This document shows, piece by piece, positions 41,366-51,315 of a stretch of DNA of 64,000 bases (position 1 is its first letter; each line of letters starts with the position of its first letter). The stretch covers positions 186,001 to 250,000 of the forward strand of contig NZ_SSYA01000002.1 in NCBI RefSeq assembly GCF_004917065.1, given 5' to 3'. Source of the stretch: Geomonas ferrireducens. GTDB taxonomy: Bacteria > Desulfobacterota > Desulfuromonadia > Geobacterales > Geobacteraceae. Made by a program: the position numbers and the translations under genes. The notes under the pieces are model-generated. The model searched no databases, was not told the origin of the DNA, and was given only the letters and a program-made list of their open reading frames with translations.

Positions 41366-42603
41366 ACAAGAAGGGAATCATCATAGGACTCATTCTGGCT
41401 GTCGCTCTTGGCGGCGGCGTTGCATACCGGCTGGCCAACTCCTCCACGGCAGCAGAGCACGCGGAACATGCGGAGGCAGGGCACGGCGAGGAAAAAGGCG
41501 AGCACGCCGAAGGGAAAGAGGAAAAGGGGCACGAAGGCCACGACGAGCACGGAGCAAAGCTCGTCAAGATGAGCGCAGAGGTGCAAAAGCAAAGCGGCGT
41601 GGTCGTCGCAGCCGCGAAAAAACAGCAGATGGCCGGCATGATCAGCGCGACCGGCAAGGTGGAGGCTAACGCCGACCGCATCGCCCACGTCTCTCCGCGC
41701 ATCTCCGGAAAGGTCGTCGCGGTTCGCGCGTCCTTGGGAGACAGCGTGGGAGCTGGGCAGGTGCTTGCCACGCTCGACAGCGTCGAGCTCGGGGAGGCTT
41801 TAAGCCGCTACCACCAGTCGAAGACGCGGCTTTCACTGGCCCAGTCCAACATGGACCGGGTGAAGGTGCTGGTGGACAAGAAGATCGCGGCGCGCAAGGA
41901 GATCCTGCAGGCCGAGACCGACTACAAGACGGCACAGACGGAACTGCACACCGACCAGGAACGCCTGGAGCTGTACGGCGTCTCCGCGGGTGATCTCAAG
42001 GCAGGCAGAAAGCCGCTTCTACCGGTCCGTTCGCCGATTTCCGGCGTGATCACGGAAAAGCACGCCATCGTCGGCGAACTCGCCGATCCAGCCAAGAGTC
42101 TCTACACGGTCGCCGACCTCTCCTCGGTTTGGGTGATGGTGGATATCCACGAAAAAGATCTCGCCAAGGTGCGGCGCGGCCAGACGGCGACAGTGATGGT
42201 GAACGCCTTCCCCGATGCCAAGTTCCGGGGGCGTGTCACTTACCTCGCCGACGTCGTCGACGAAGCGACCCGAACCATAAAGGCCCGGGTGGAGGTGGCG
42301 AACCCGGGGCGCAAACTCAAGCCGGAGATGTTCGCCACCGTCGAGCTCGCCATAGCGGCTGACGCGGCAGCGGTGCTTGCGGTTCCCGAGGAGGCGGTCC
42401 AGGAACTGGAAGGTAAGAAGCTCGTTTTCGTCGCCGAGGGGGAAGGGGCGTTCGAGTCGCGCCGGGTTGAGCTTGGCCGCGCTTCCGGCGGCATGGTAGA
42501 GGTGCTCTACGGTCTCAAGGAAGGGGAACGCCTGGCGGTGAAGGGGGGCTTTGTCCTCAAGTCGGAATTGCAGAAAGGTGAAATCGAGGGACACGATCAC
42601 TAA
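41362..42603 (+). CDS. Periplasmic adaptor (membrane fusion) protein, heavy-metal RND type
   Basis: 413 aa. One N-terminal membrane anchor (GIIIGLILAVALGGGVAYRL), a His/Glu-rich stretch (HAEHAEAGHGEEKGEHAE, EEKGHEGHDEHGAK) likely to bind metal, then the lipoyl-type GKVEANADRIAHVSPRISGK, a hairpin and beta-barrel domains (VDIHEKDLAKVRRGQTATVM). Bridges the channel and the RND pump. The metal-binding N-terminus places it with CusB/CzcB/CnrB. GTG start overlaps the preceding stop. Confidence 0.92.
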   Translation: MNKKGIIIGLILAVALGGGVAYRLANSSTAAEHAEHAEAGHGEEKGEHAEGKEEKGHEGHDEHGAKLVKMSAEVQKQSGVVVAAAKKQQMAGMISATGKVEANADRIAHVSPRISGKVVAVRASLGDSVGAGQVLATLDSVELGEALSRYHQSKTRLSLAQSNMDRVKVLVDKKIAARKEILQAETDYKTAQTELHTDQERLELYGVSAGDLKAGRKPLLPVRSPISGVITEKHAIVGELADPAKSLYTVADLSSVWVMVDIHEKDLAKVRRGQTATVMVNAFPDAKFRGRVTYLADVVDEATRTIKARVEVANPGRKLKPEMFATVELAIAADAAAVLAVPEEAVQELEGKKLVFVAEGEGAFESRRVELGRASGGMVEVLYGLKEGERLAVKGGFVLKSELQKGEIEGHDH

Positions 42604-42617
42604 GGAGACCAGCACCC

Positions 42618-45600
42618 ATGCTTGAAAGAACAGTCGCATTCATGCTGAAGCAAAAGGGTATGGTCATCTTCCTCGCGTTGGTGATCGTCGTCTTCGGCTT
42701 CTATTCCTATCTGAAACTACCCGTAGATGCCTTCCCGGATGTCACCAACATCCAGGTGGAAGTGGTGAGCCACGCCGACGGGCTTTCGGCGGAGGAGATC
42801 GAGAGAAACGTAACCTATCCCATCGAGACGGCGATGCGGGGGCTTCCCGACATAGAACAGCTCCGCTCGGTAACCAAGTTCGGACTTTCCATCGTCACCG
42901 TCGTCTTCAAAGACAACGTCGACATCTATTTCGCCAGACAGCTGGTTTTTGAGCGGCTGGCCGAGGCCCGCGAAAAGGTACCCAAGGGAGTCGAGGTTTC
43001 CATGGGGCCGATCGGCACCGCGATGGGGGAGATCTACCAGTACACCCTCGAAGGTAAGATGCCCAAGGACCCCGAGGGGCAGCGCGCTTACCTTACCAAC
43101 CTGCGCACCATCCAGGAATGGGTCCTCGCCCCGCAGCTAAAGGGGGTTCCCGGCGTCAACGAGATCAACTCGTTCGGCGGGTACTTCAAGCAGTACCAGG
43201 TGGAGGTCTCGCCCGAGAAGCTTTTGAAGTTCGGCGTGACGGTGGACGACGTCTACGGCGCGATCGGCAGCAACAACAGTAACGTGGGAGGCAACGTCCT
43301 CGAGCGCGGCACCGACCAGTACATCGTGCGCGGCGTCGGCCTCATCCAGACCACTGCAGACATCGAGAACATCGTCCTCAAATCTCAGGGGGGAACCCCG
43401 GTCTACCTGCGCGACGTGGCCCAGGTGAAAATCGGCGAGGCGGTCCGCATGGGTGCCGCGATAAAGGACGCACAGGGCGAGGCGGTCGGGGGCATCGTGA
43501 TGATGCTCAGGGGCGAGAACAGCCGCGACGTCGTGGCGCGGGTCGCGGCCAAGGTAAAGGAGATCAACGAAAGCAACATGCTTCCCGACGGCATCAAGAT
43601 AGTGCCGTACTACGACAGAAGCGACATCGTGAAGTCGAGCGTCGGCACCGTGAACAAGGCCCTCGTCGAGGGAGCGCTCCTCGTCCTCGTCGTGTTGTAC
43701 CTCCTTTTGAACAGCATCCGGGGCAGCATCGTCGTGCTGCTCGCGCTGCCGCTGTCGCTTCTGGTCACCTTCATCGTGATGAAGCTTACCGGCATCACGG
43801 CGAACCTCATGTCACTGGGCGGCCTTGCCATCTCCATCGGCATGATCATCGACACCACCATCATCCAGGTTGAGAACGTGCAGCGCCACCTGAGCGAGGA
43901 GGGGGAGCGTCAGCCGAAACTCGTTACCGTTCTGAAGGCGGTCATGGAGGTGCGCAAGCCGAGCATCTTCGGGGAGCTCATCATCGCGCTCACCTTCATC
44001 CCGATTCTCACCCTGGAGGGGATCGAGGGGAAGATGTTCGGCCCCCTGGCCATCACCGTCGCCATCGCGCTCTTGTCCTCGCTGCTTTTGTCGATCTTTA
44101 TCATCCCGGTGCTTTGCAGCCTGTTCCTCAAGCCGCAGCTCGAGAAGGAAAGCCGCATCATGGTGTACGCCAAGGAGCAGTATCTCCCGCTTCTGGAGTA
44201 CGCGCTCAACCGCAGGAAGGTTGTGCTAGGCATCGCGGGGGGACTTCTCGTCTTCTCCCTCTTCCTCGTGACACGGCTTGGCACCGAGTTCATGCCGATC
44301 ATGGACGAGGGCTCCTTCGACATGGACATCGCCATGCTGCCGGGCGTCTCCCTTGCTAAGGCGCTCGACGTGAATCAGCAGGCGACGCAGAAACTCAAGA
44401 AGTTCGAGGAGCTCGATGTGGTGGTCGGTCGCATCGGGCAGACCGGCGTGGCGCTCGATACCCGTGGCCCCGATAAGACCGGATACGTCGGGGTTTTCAA
44501 GCCGAAGGAGCTGTGGAAGCGCGACATTTCGAAGGAGGAGCTGACCAACGAGATGCGTGAAGAGCTGGAAAAGATCCCCGGGATCAGCTTCGGGTTCAGC
44601 CAGCCGATCCAGTGCCGCATAGATGAACTGGTTGCGGGAACGCGCGCGCAGCTCATCGTGAAGCTCTTCGGCGACGATCTGAACGTCTTACGCGACAAGT
44701 CTGCCGAGATCGCCAGGGTGCTCGCCAAGGTGCGCGGCGGCACCGACCTCAACACCGAAAAAGTCTCGGGACAGCCGTACCTGACCGCGACCATCGACCG
44801 GGCGAAGATCGCGCGCTACGGTCTCAACATAAGCGACGTGCAGAACGTGATCGAGATCGCGGTGGCAGGCAAGGCTGCCTCCACCTTCTACGAGGCGAAC
44901 CGCAGCTTCGATATCACCGTGCGTCTCCCGGAGGAAAAGCGGAACTCGCTCGAAGCGATCCGGAACCTCCTCGTCACCACCAAGTCCGGGTTGAACGTGC
45001 CGCTGGAGCAACTCGCTGAAGTGAAGATGGTGGAAGGACCGGTGCAGATAAGCCGCCAGGACGGTGTCCGGCGCATCGGTATCGAGATGAACGTAAGCGG
45101 AAGAGATATCGGAAGTTTCGTTGCCGAAGCCAAAGAGAAGATCCGGTCGCAGGTAAAGCTGCCGCCGGGGTACTACCTCACCTGGGGCGGTCAGTTCGAG
45201 AACCAGCAACGGGCGATGAACCGGCTCATGATCATCGGACCGGTCGCGGTGGCGCTCATACTGCTTCTGCTCTACGTGACCTTTAGATCCATTCGTCTCG
45301 CCTTCCTCGTGATCGCTAACCTGCCGTTCGCCCTGATAGGCGGAATCTTCTCGCTGTTCCTCTCGGGGCAGTATCTATCAGTCCCGGCATCGGTCGGTTT
45401 CATCGTCCTTTTCGGCGTGGCGGTGCTGAACGGCCTAGTACTGGTCTCCCGGATCGTACAGTTGCGGGAGGAGGGGCTTTCGGTCGACGAGGCGGTGCGC
45501 AAGGGTGCCCTCGATCGTCTGCGGCCGGTGCTGATGACGGCTTCGATCGCTATTTTCAGTCTGGTGCCGATGCTCCTTGCCGGTGGAACCGGCTCAGAGA

Positions 45601-45716
45601 TCCAGAAGCCGCTGGCAACGGTCGTCGTGGGCGGACTGATTACTTCGACGCTGCTCACTTTGTTGATAATCCCTGCTGTGTACGGGTGGTTTGAAAGGAA
45701 AACGCAGGCCGAATAG
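42618..45716 (+). CDS. Heavy-metal RND efflux pump (CusA/CzcA family)
   Basis: 1,032 aa inner-membrane proton antiporter. Twelve membrane segments in the RND layout: first at FLALVIVVFGFYSYLKLPVD, then the large periplasmic loop, a block of five from VEGALLVLVVLYLLLNSIRG, the proton-relay segment SLGGLAISIGMIIDTTIIQV with Asp, and the second half from RLMIIGPVAVALILLLLYVT. That segment differs from the CzcA form (DFGIIVDGAVV); it is nearer to CusA but not identical, so the metal (Cu/Ag versus Zn/Co/Cd) is not decided. Confidence 0.92.
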   Translation: MLERTVAFMLKQKGMVIFLALVIVVFGFYSYLKLPVDAFPDVTNIQVEVVSHADGLSAEEIERNVTYPIETAMRGLPDIEQLRSVTKFGLSIVTVVFKDNVDIYFARQLVFERLAEAREKVPKGVEVSMGPIGTAMGEIYQYTLEGKMPKDPEGQRAYLTNLRTIQEWVLAPQLKGVPGVNEINSFGGYFKQYQVEVSPEKLLKFGVTVDDVYGAIGSNNSNVGGNVLERGTDQYIVRGVGLIQTTADIENIVLKSQGGTPVYLRDVAQVKIGEAVRMGAAIKDAQGEAVGGIVMMLRGENSRDVVARVAAKVKEINESNMLPDGIKIVPYYDRSDIVKSSVGTVNKALVEGALLVLVVLYLLLNSIRGSIVVLLALPLSLLVTFIVMKLTGITANLMSLGGLAISIGMIIDTTIIQVENVQRHLSEEGERQPKLVTVLKAVMEVRKPSIFGELIIALTFIPILTLEGIEGKMFGPLAITVAIALLSSLLLSIFIIPVLCSLFLKPQLEKESRIMVYAKEQYLPLLEYALNRRKVVLGIAGGLLVFSLFLVTRLGTEFMPIMDEGSFDMDIAMLPGVSLAKALDVNQQATQKLKKFEELDVVVGRIGQTGVALDTRGPDKTGYVGVFKPKELWKRDISKEELTNEMREELEKIPGISFGFSQPIQCRIDELVAGTRAQLIVKLFGDDLNVLRDKSAEIARVLAKVRGGTDLNTEKVSGQPYLTATIDRAKIARYGLNISDVQNVIEIAVAGKAASTFYEANRSFDITVRLPEEKRNSLEAIRNLLVTTKSGLNVPLEQLAEVKMVEGPVQISRQDGVRRIGIEMNVSGRDIGSFVAEAKEKIRSQVKLPPGYYLTWGGQFENQQRAMNRLMIIGPVAVALILLLLYVTFRSIRLAFLVIANLPFALIGGIFSLFLSGQYLSVPASVGFIVLFGVAVLNGLVLVSRIVQLREEGLSVDEAVRKGALDRLRPVLMTASIAIFSLVPMLLAGGTGSEIQKPLATVVVGGLITSTLLTLLIIPAVYGWFERKTQAE

Positions 45717-45751
45717 TAAAACGAGCAAACTCTTACGTTTTCAATGCAATT

Positions 45752-45788
45752 AGCGCCGTGGCAACTCCTCGTGTCACGGCGTTTTTTT
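45752..45788 (+). terminator. Terminator of the RND efflux operon
   Basis: CGCCGTG pairs with CACGGCG (45754-45760 with 45775-45781) and T7 follows, 35 bases after the pump gene. Confidence 0.85.
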
Positions 45789-46188
45789 ATGTGGTGGGTA
45801 TCAAAGGCAAATCCCCCCTGGCCCCCTTCGCAAAGGGGGGGACGTTGGGGCAAATGCGGTGCTTCGTGGACAGCCTGTTGTACTCTATTCTCCCCGTCTT
45901 CCTGACTGTAACCATCCTTTGGGTGCAGTTGGCACAGAGTGGGCAGAAAACGGGTGCAAACAGGGATGTCAAGATACAGATGCAAACAATTTTCGATTCA
46001 ATCAAAAGTTTGCCTTTACTAAACAGGGGGAGCTGTTGTACAGTGTCGCGCTGTCGAGCCGCGATGCTCATTAAAGCTAGCGGTTGCGCTCGCCGCGGCA
46101 TGTTGCCTGACCAGTAGAAGTGCGGGGCGTCTTGTTTTATTTTAAGCAGACGCTCATCAACTGTACCGGATCTAAGATCAGCAATGCC
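45789..46188. other. Intergenic region upstream of liv genes with a GC hairpin
   Basis: At 45811-45842 a C-rich/G-rich hairpin (CCCCCTT-CGC-AAGGGGG core) resembles a mobile intergenic repeat. The rest carries open frames on both strands (about 119 and 135 codons) without family features or good ribosome-binding sites, so I treat it as non-coding. Confidence 0.5.
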
Positions 46189-46218
46189 TTGCACAATTCA
46201 AGAACTTTGTGGTATACG
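46189..46218 (+). promoter_or_regulatory. Candidate promoter of livHMGF
   Basis: TTGCAC (46189-46194), 18 bases, TATACG (46213-46218) with a preceding TGG that could act as an extended -10. Leader of about 110 bases to livH. Confidence 0.4.
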
Positions 46219-46334
46219 TTCTTGGCATTCCGCTGTTCTATTTTTGTGAATCGCCGGTGATGAACGCGGATTTTCCCGCTTTGGTCATACCGCAGAAAAG
46301 CTCTCCAAACAATCCCAGTCGGAAGGAAGTCGAC

Positions 46335-47210
<876 letters not shown>

Positions 47211-47215
47211 ATTCG

Positions 47216-48118
47216 ATGGCAGACTTCCTGAACAGCCTGGTCGGCTCAATCGACCCGTACATGTTGCAGATCCTCGTCAACGTCGGCATCGCTATCGTGC
47301 TGGCGCTGGGGCTCAACGTCATCACCGGCCTTACCGGGCAGCTGTCCCTGGGGCACGCCGCCTTCATGAGCATTGGTGCCTTCACGAGCGCCATGGTCAC
47401 CATCAAGACCGGCCTTCCCTTCTTCGCCAACCTGGCCGTCACCGGTGTGGTGACCGCGATCGTCGCCGCCATTATCGGCTTCCCGATCCTGAGGCTTACC
47501 GGCGATTACCTTGCCATCTGCACCTTGGGCTTCGCCGAGATCGTCAAGGTTTTCTTCCTGAACTTCGAGCCGACCAACAAGGCGCTCGGTCTCACCGTTC
47601 CTCCCGCCAAGACCGCCATCCCGATGCCGATCTACGTCTGGGTCGTCGCGATTCTCGCCATCGTCCTGGTGACCTTCGTGCAGAGTTCTCGCTTCGGACG
47701 CGCGCTGAAGGCTATCCGCGAGGACGAGATCGCCGCCGACGCCATGGGCATCAATACGGCACGTTACAAGATCCAGGCTTTCGCCCTCGGCTCCTTCATG
47801 GCCGGTATCGGCGGCGGCCTTTACGCCCACTTCCTGAGCTACATCAACCCCTCGGACTTCGGCTTCCTCAAGTCCGTCGACATCCTGTCCATGGTCGTTC
47901 TGGGCGGGCTCGGGTCGGTCCCCGGCTCGGTGATCGGTGCCTCGGTTCTCGCCTCGGCGCCTGAATTCCTCCGCTTCATGTCGCAGTACCGCATGCTGGT
48001 CTACGGCGCGCTTCTCGTGTTCCTCATGGTTTTCCGTCCCAACGGGCTTCTGGGCGGCGTGAACCTGACCGACCTTTTACTGCGCGCCATCGGAAAGAAG
48101 CCGGCCAGCAAGGGCTAG
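47216..48118 (+). CDS. livM: Branched-chain amino-acid ABC permease LivM
   Basis: 300 aa. LALGLNVITGLTGQLSLGHA and FMSIGAFTSAMV are diagnostic; the cytoplasmic loop FGRALKAIREDEIAADAMGI couples to the ATPases. It partners LivH. Five bases after the livH stop. Confidence 0.95.
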   Translation: MADFLNSLVGSIDPYMLQILVNVGIAIVLALGLNVITGLTGQLSLGHAAFMSIGAFTSAMVTIKTGLPFFANLAVTGVVTAIVAAIIGFPILRLTGDYLAICTLGFAEIVKVFFLNFEPTNKALGLTVPPAKTAIPMPIYVWVVAILAIVLVTFVQSSRFGRALKAIREDEIAADAMGINTARYKIQAFALGSFMAGIGGGLYAHFLSYINPSDFGFLKSVDILSMVVLGGLGSVPGSVIGASVLASAPEFLRFMSQYRMLVYGALLVFLMVFRPNGLLGGVNLTDLLLRAIGKKPASKG

Positions 48119-48157
48119 CAGAAACAAGACAAATAACTCACGAAACGAGAGTAAAGC

Positions 48158-48931
48158 ATGTCCATTCTTAAACTCGATAACGTCACCATCCGCTTCGGCG
48201 GCCTGGTCGCCGTAGACAAGGTAAACCTCGAGGTCGAGAAGGGGAGCATCATGGCCCTGATCGGACCGAACGGTGCCGGCAAGAGCACCATGTTCAACCT
48301 GATCACCGGCATCTACACCCCGACCGAAGGGCAGATCTCCTTCATGGGCGAGAGCATCTCGGGAAAGCCACCTTTCAAGATCGCCGGTTCCGGCATCGGC
48401 AGGACCTTCCAGAACATCAGGCTCTTCACCCAGCTCACCGTGCTGGAGAACGTCCTGATCGGCGCCCACACCCAGGGTACCTTCGACCTGACCGGCGCCA
48501 CGCTTAAGTTCCTGCCTTGGGTCCGCCGCCAGGAGGCTGAGCTGAAGGAACTAGCGATGGCCTGCCTGAAGCAGGTGGATCTGACCCACAAGGCGTACGA
48601 ACTGGCCGGCAACCTGCCGTACGGCGAGCAGCGCCGTCTCGAGATCGCCCGCGCACTCGCCATCAAGCCGCAGATCATCCTCCTGGACGAGCCGGCCGCC
48701 GGCATGAACCCGCAGGAGAAACTGGTCCTTGCCGAGATGGTGAAGGCCATCAGCAAGACCGGCGTCACCGTCTTCCTGGTCGAGCACGACATGAAGTTCG
48801 TCATGGGGATCTCGGACCGCATCGCCGTCCTTGACTACGGGGTTAAGATCGCCGAGGGGACTCCGGAGGAAATCCGGAAGAATCCGAAGGTCATCGAGGC
48901 GTATCTCGGCAAAGGAGCAGCGGATGCTTAA
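48158..48931 (+). CDS. livG: Branched-chain amino-acid ABC ATPase LivG
   Basis: 257 aa. Walker A LIGPNGAGKSTMFNLITGI, signature region LPYGEQRRLEIARALAI, Walker B IILLDEPAAGMNP, with the long LivG insert. One of two ATPases energising the transporter. Overlaps livF by eight bases. Confidence 0.95.
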   Translation: MSILKLDNVTIRFGGLVAVDKVNLEVEKGSIMALIGPNGAGKSTMFNLITGIYTPTEGQISFMGESISGKPPFKIAGSGIGRTFQNIRLFTQLTVLENVLIGAHTQGTFDLTGATLKFLPWVRRQEAELKELAMACLKQVDLTHKAYELAGNLPYGEQRRLEIARALAIKPQIILLDEPAAGMNPQEKLVLAEMVKAISKTGVTVFLVEHDMKFVMGISDRIAVLDYGVKIAEGTPEEIRKNPKVIEAYLGKGAADA

Positions 48932-49625
48932 GGTAGAGAACATCAGCGTGAATTACGGCGCCATCAAGGCGCTGCAAAATGTTTCCTTCCAGATCAACCA
49001 GGGCGAGATCGTCGCGCTTATCGGTGCCAACGGCGCGGGCAAGACGACCATCCTGAACACCATCTCCAACATCGTTCCGTCGGTGGCTGGGAAGATCACC
49101 TATCTCGATAAGGAGATCACCAAGCTTCCGCCGCACGAGATTGTGAAACTCGGCATCTCGCAGGTACCTGAGGGACGCCGCGTCTTCGCCAAGATGAGCG
49201 TGCTCGAGAACCTCGAGATGGGCGCTTACACGAGAAGCGACAACGAGGTCGCCTCTGACATGGAGAAGATCTTCCAGCGTTTCCCGCGTTTGAACGAGCG
49301 TAAGAAGCAGCCGGCTAAGACGCTTTCCGGCGGCGAGCAGCAGATGCTGGCCATGGGCAGGGCGCTCATGTCCCGCCCGAAACTGCTCCTTCTCGACGAG
49401 CCCTCCATGGGTCTCGCGCCGATGCTCGTCGAGCAGATCTTCCAGATCATCCAGGAGATCAACGCGAGCGGCACTACCATCCTCCTGGTCGAGCAGAACG
49501 CCAATATGGCACTCTCCATCGCCCACCGCGCTTACGTCCTCGAGACCGGCGAGGTGGTGCTGCAGGGTGACGCCAAGGAACTCGCGTCCAACCCCGAAGT
49601 GAGAAAGGCTTACCTGGGAGAGTAG
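48924..49625 (+). CDS. livF: Branched-chain amino-acid ABC ATPase LivF
   Basis: 233 aa. MLKVENISVNYGAIKALQNV is the typical LivF start; Walker A LIGANGAGKTTILNTISNI, signature LSGGEQQMLAMGRALM, Walker B LLLLDEPSMGLAPM. GGAG lies upstream within livG. Ends one base before an EamA gene, so that transporter may be co-transcribed. Confidence 0.95.
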   Translation: MLKVENISVNYGAIKALQNVSFQINQGEIVALIGANGAGKTTILNTISNIVPSVAGKITYLDKEITKLPPHEIVKLGISQVPEGRRVFAKMSVLENLEMGAYTRSDNEVASDMEKIFQRFPRLNERKKQPAKTLSGGEQQMLAMGRALMSRPKLLLLDEPSMGLAPMLVEQIFQIIQEINASGTTILLVEQNANMALSIAHRAYVLETGEVVLQGDAKELASNPEVRKAYLGE

Positions 49626-49626
49626 G

Positions 49627-50544
49627 GTGTCACCATCCGCCACAACCAAGCCTTGGATCAACCCCTACCTGGCCATCCTGGTAGGGGTTTTTGCTGTCTC
49701 CTTCTCCTCCATCCTGGTGAGGGTCTGCACGGCTCCCCCCCTGGTGATAGCGGCCTACCGGCTCATCTTCACCTTCTGCTTCCTTGCGCCCTTCACCCTG
49801 TGGGGCGGCGCGCCGGCCCTGCGCGGCATGTCCGCGCGCCAGATCAGTCTTTCGGCCGGGAGCGGCGTTTTTCTCGCACTGCACTTCGTCACCTGGTTCA
49901 TCTCGCTCAAGTACACCTCCATCGCCAGTTCCGTGGTGCTAGTGACCACGCAGCCGCTCTTCGTCGTGTTCGGCTCCTGGATCTTCTTCCGGGAGAGCGT
50001 GCCTCGCAAGGCGCTTTACGGCTGCTTTCTCGCTTTCGTGGGGAGCGTGGTCATCGGCGCCACCGATTTCCAGATCGGGCGGCAGGCGTTCATCGGAGAT
50101 CTGCTCGCGCTGTTCGCTGCGGTCATGGTGTCCGGTTACCTGTTGATCGGTCGCAGGCTGCGTCACGGCGTACCGCTTACCGGATACACCTTCGTGACCT
50201 ACGGCGCGAGCGCGCTCACCCTGAGCGGTGCGGCGGTTGTCGGCGGTGTCGCTTTCTATCCTTATCCCGCGCAAGACTGGCTCATCTTCGTGGCGCTGGC
50301 GCTGGTCTGCACCATCCTCGGGCACACCGTTTTCAACTGGGTGCTTCGCTATGTGCAGGCCTCGGTGGTCTCGGTGAGCATCCTTGGGGAGCCGTTAGGA
50401 GCGATCCTTTGGGCCGCCGTATTCCTGGGTGAGAACCCGACGCCGCGCCAGGCCGTGGGCGGATCGATCATCTTTGCCGGGCTGTACCTTTTCACCAGGG
50501 TGACGGCAGGTCACTCATCCCCTCGCCCTTTGGGAGAGGGGTAG
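49627..50544 (+). CDS. EamA-family transporter
   Basis: 305 aa, ten membrane helices in two EamA repeats (YLAILVGVFAVSFSSILVRV; FVTYGASALTLSGAAVVGGV). Start is a GTG two bases after the livF stop, with GGGAGAGTAGG as a possible ribosome-binding site. The last dozen residues (HSSPRPLGEG) are encoded by the left end of a GC-rich repeat, so the original stop has probably been replaced. Substrate unknown. Confidence 0.88.
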   Translation: MSPSATTKPWINPYLAILVGVFAVSFSSILVRVCTAPPLVIAAYRLIFTFCFLAPFTLWGGAPALRGMSARQISLSAGSGVFLALHFVTWFISLKYTSIASSVVLVTTQPLFVVFGSWIFFRESVPRKALYGCFLAFVGSVVIGATDFQIGRQAFIGDLLALFAAVMVSGYLLIGRRLRHGVPLTGYTFVTYGASALTLSGAAVVGGVAFYPYPAQDWLIFVALALVCTILGHTVFNWVLRYVQASVVSVSILGEPLGAILWAAVFLGENPTPRQAVGGSIIFAGLYLFTRVTAGHSSPRPLGEG

Positions 50545-50625
50545 GGGTGAGGGCGTAGCCACGAAGAGAGATGATGCCGGTTGCGCCGCCCTCACCCTAT
50601 CCCTCTCCCGGAAGGAGAGGGGGCA
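50519..50625. repeat. GC-rich intergenic repeat of the CCCTCTCCC class
   Basis: Two arms, CCCCTCGCCCTTTGGGAGAG with GGGTAGGGGTGAGGGCG, and CGCCCTCACCCTATCCCTCTC with GGAAGGAGAGGGG, can fold into a long hairpin over a roughly 35-base loop. It overlaps the end of the EamA gene. Its sequence differs from the CTCCTCCCC family. Confidence 0.7.
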
Positions 50626-50722
50626 TGGACCTTCAGTGTTCCACACGGTCTCTTACGGGAGAGGGTGTGTGAACCATATAGGCACAGACGTTCAATACAC
50701 TGACAGCACAGGAGGAACGAGT

Positions 50723-51205
50723 ATGGATACCAATCTGAGTGCGAGCGCGAAGAGGGTGCAGGATGCGCTCAACAGCTTCGGCGTGGACTGCCGTGTCAAG
50801 GAACTGGGCGAGAGCACCCGCACCGCGGTTGATGCGGCAAACGCCGTCGGCTGCGAGGTGGGGCAGATCGTGAAGTCGCTTGTTTTCCGCGGCAAGGAAA
50901 GCGGCAAGGCCGTCTTCGTGGTGGCCAGCGGCGCCAACATGGTGAACGAGAAGGCGCTCGCGGTACTGATCGGGGAAAAGATCGAACGGGCTACGCCGGA
51001 CTTCGTGCGCGAGCAGACCGGTTACGCCATCGGCGGCGTCTCGCCGGTTGGTCATCCGACGCCGCTTACCACCTTCATCGACGAAGATCTGCTCGGTTAT
51101 CAGGAGCTTTGGGCTGCAGCCGGGACTCCTAATGCGGTCTTTGCACTGACTCCGGAGCAACTCTGCCACATCACCTCCGGCCAGGTTGCCCACGTGAAAA
51201 AATAG
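50723..51205 (+). CDS. YbaK/prolyl-tRNA-deacylase-type protein
   Basis: 160 aa. The fold that hydrolyses misacylated tRNA (Cys- or Ala-tRNA-Pro class): SAKRVQDALNSFGVDCRVKE, GQIVKSLVFRGKESGKAVFV (with the conserved Lys), YAIGGVSPVGHPTPLTTFID (the GGxxPxG loop). AGGAGG before the ATG at 50723. A free-standing trans-editing role is known for related proteins; the tRNA target here is undetermined. Confidence 0.88.
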   Translation: MDTNLSASAKRVQDALNSFGVDCRVKELGESTRTAVDAANAVGCEVGQIVKSLVFRGKESGKAVFVVASGANMVNEKALAVLIGEKIERATPDFVREQTGYAIGGVSPVGHPTPLTTFIDEDLLGYQELWAAAGTPNAVFALTPEQLCHITSGQVAHVKK

Positions 51206-51258
51206 GGGCGATAATCATTCGTCCGCCGGTCCTTGCTAATACAGCAGTTCAACACAAC

Positions 51259-51280
51259 GCGGCAATGCTGCCGCTATTTT
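51259..51280 (+). terminator. Small terminator after the YbaK-type gene
   Basis: GCGGCA-ATGC-TGCCGC followed by TATTTT. Short but perfect stem. Confidence 0.6.
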
Positions 51281-51315
51281 AAAGGGAGCAGCCCTAAGTA
51301 TTCGGGCACGAACTC

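Noticed and set aside
45758-46117. 119-codon plus-strand frame after the RND operon
   Set aside because: It begins inside the operon terminator, crosses a GC-rich repeat, and shows no domain or ribosome-binding site.
45787-46194. 135-codon minus-strand frame in the same gap
   Set aside because: It overlaps the repeat and has low-complexity content typical of non-coding DNA.
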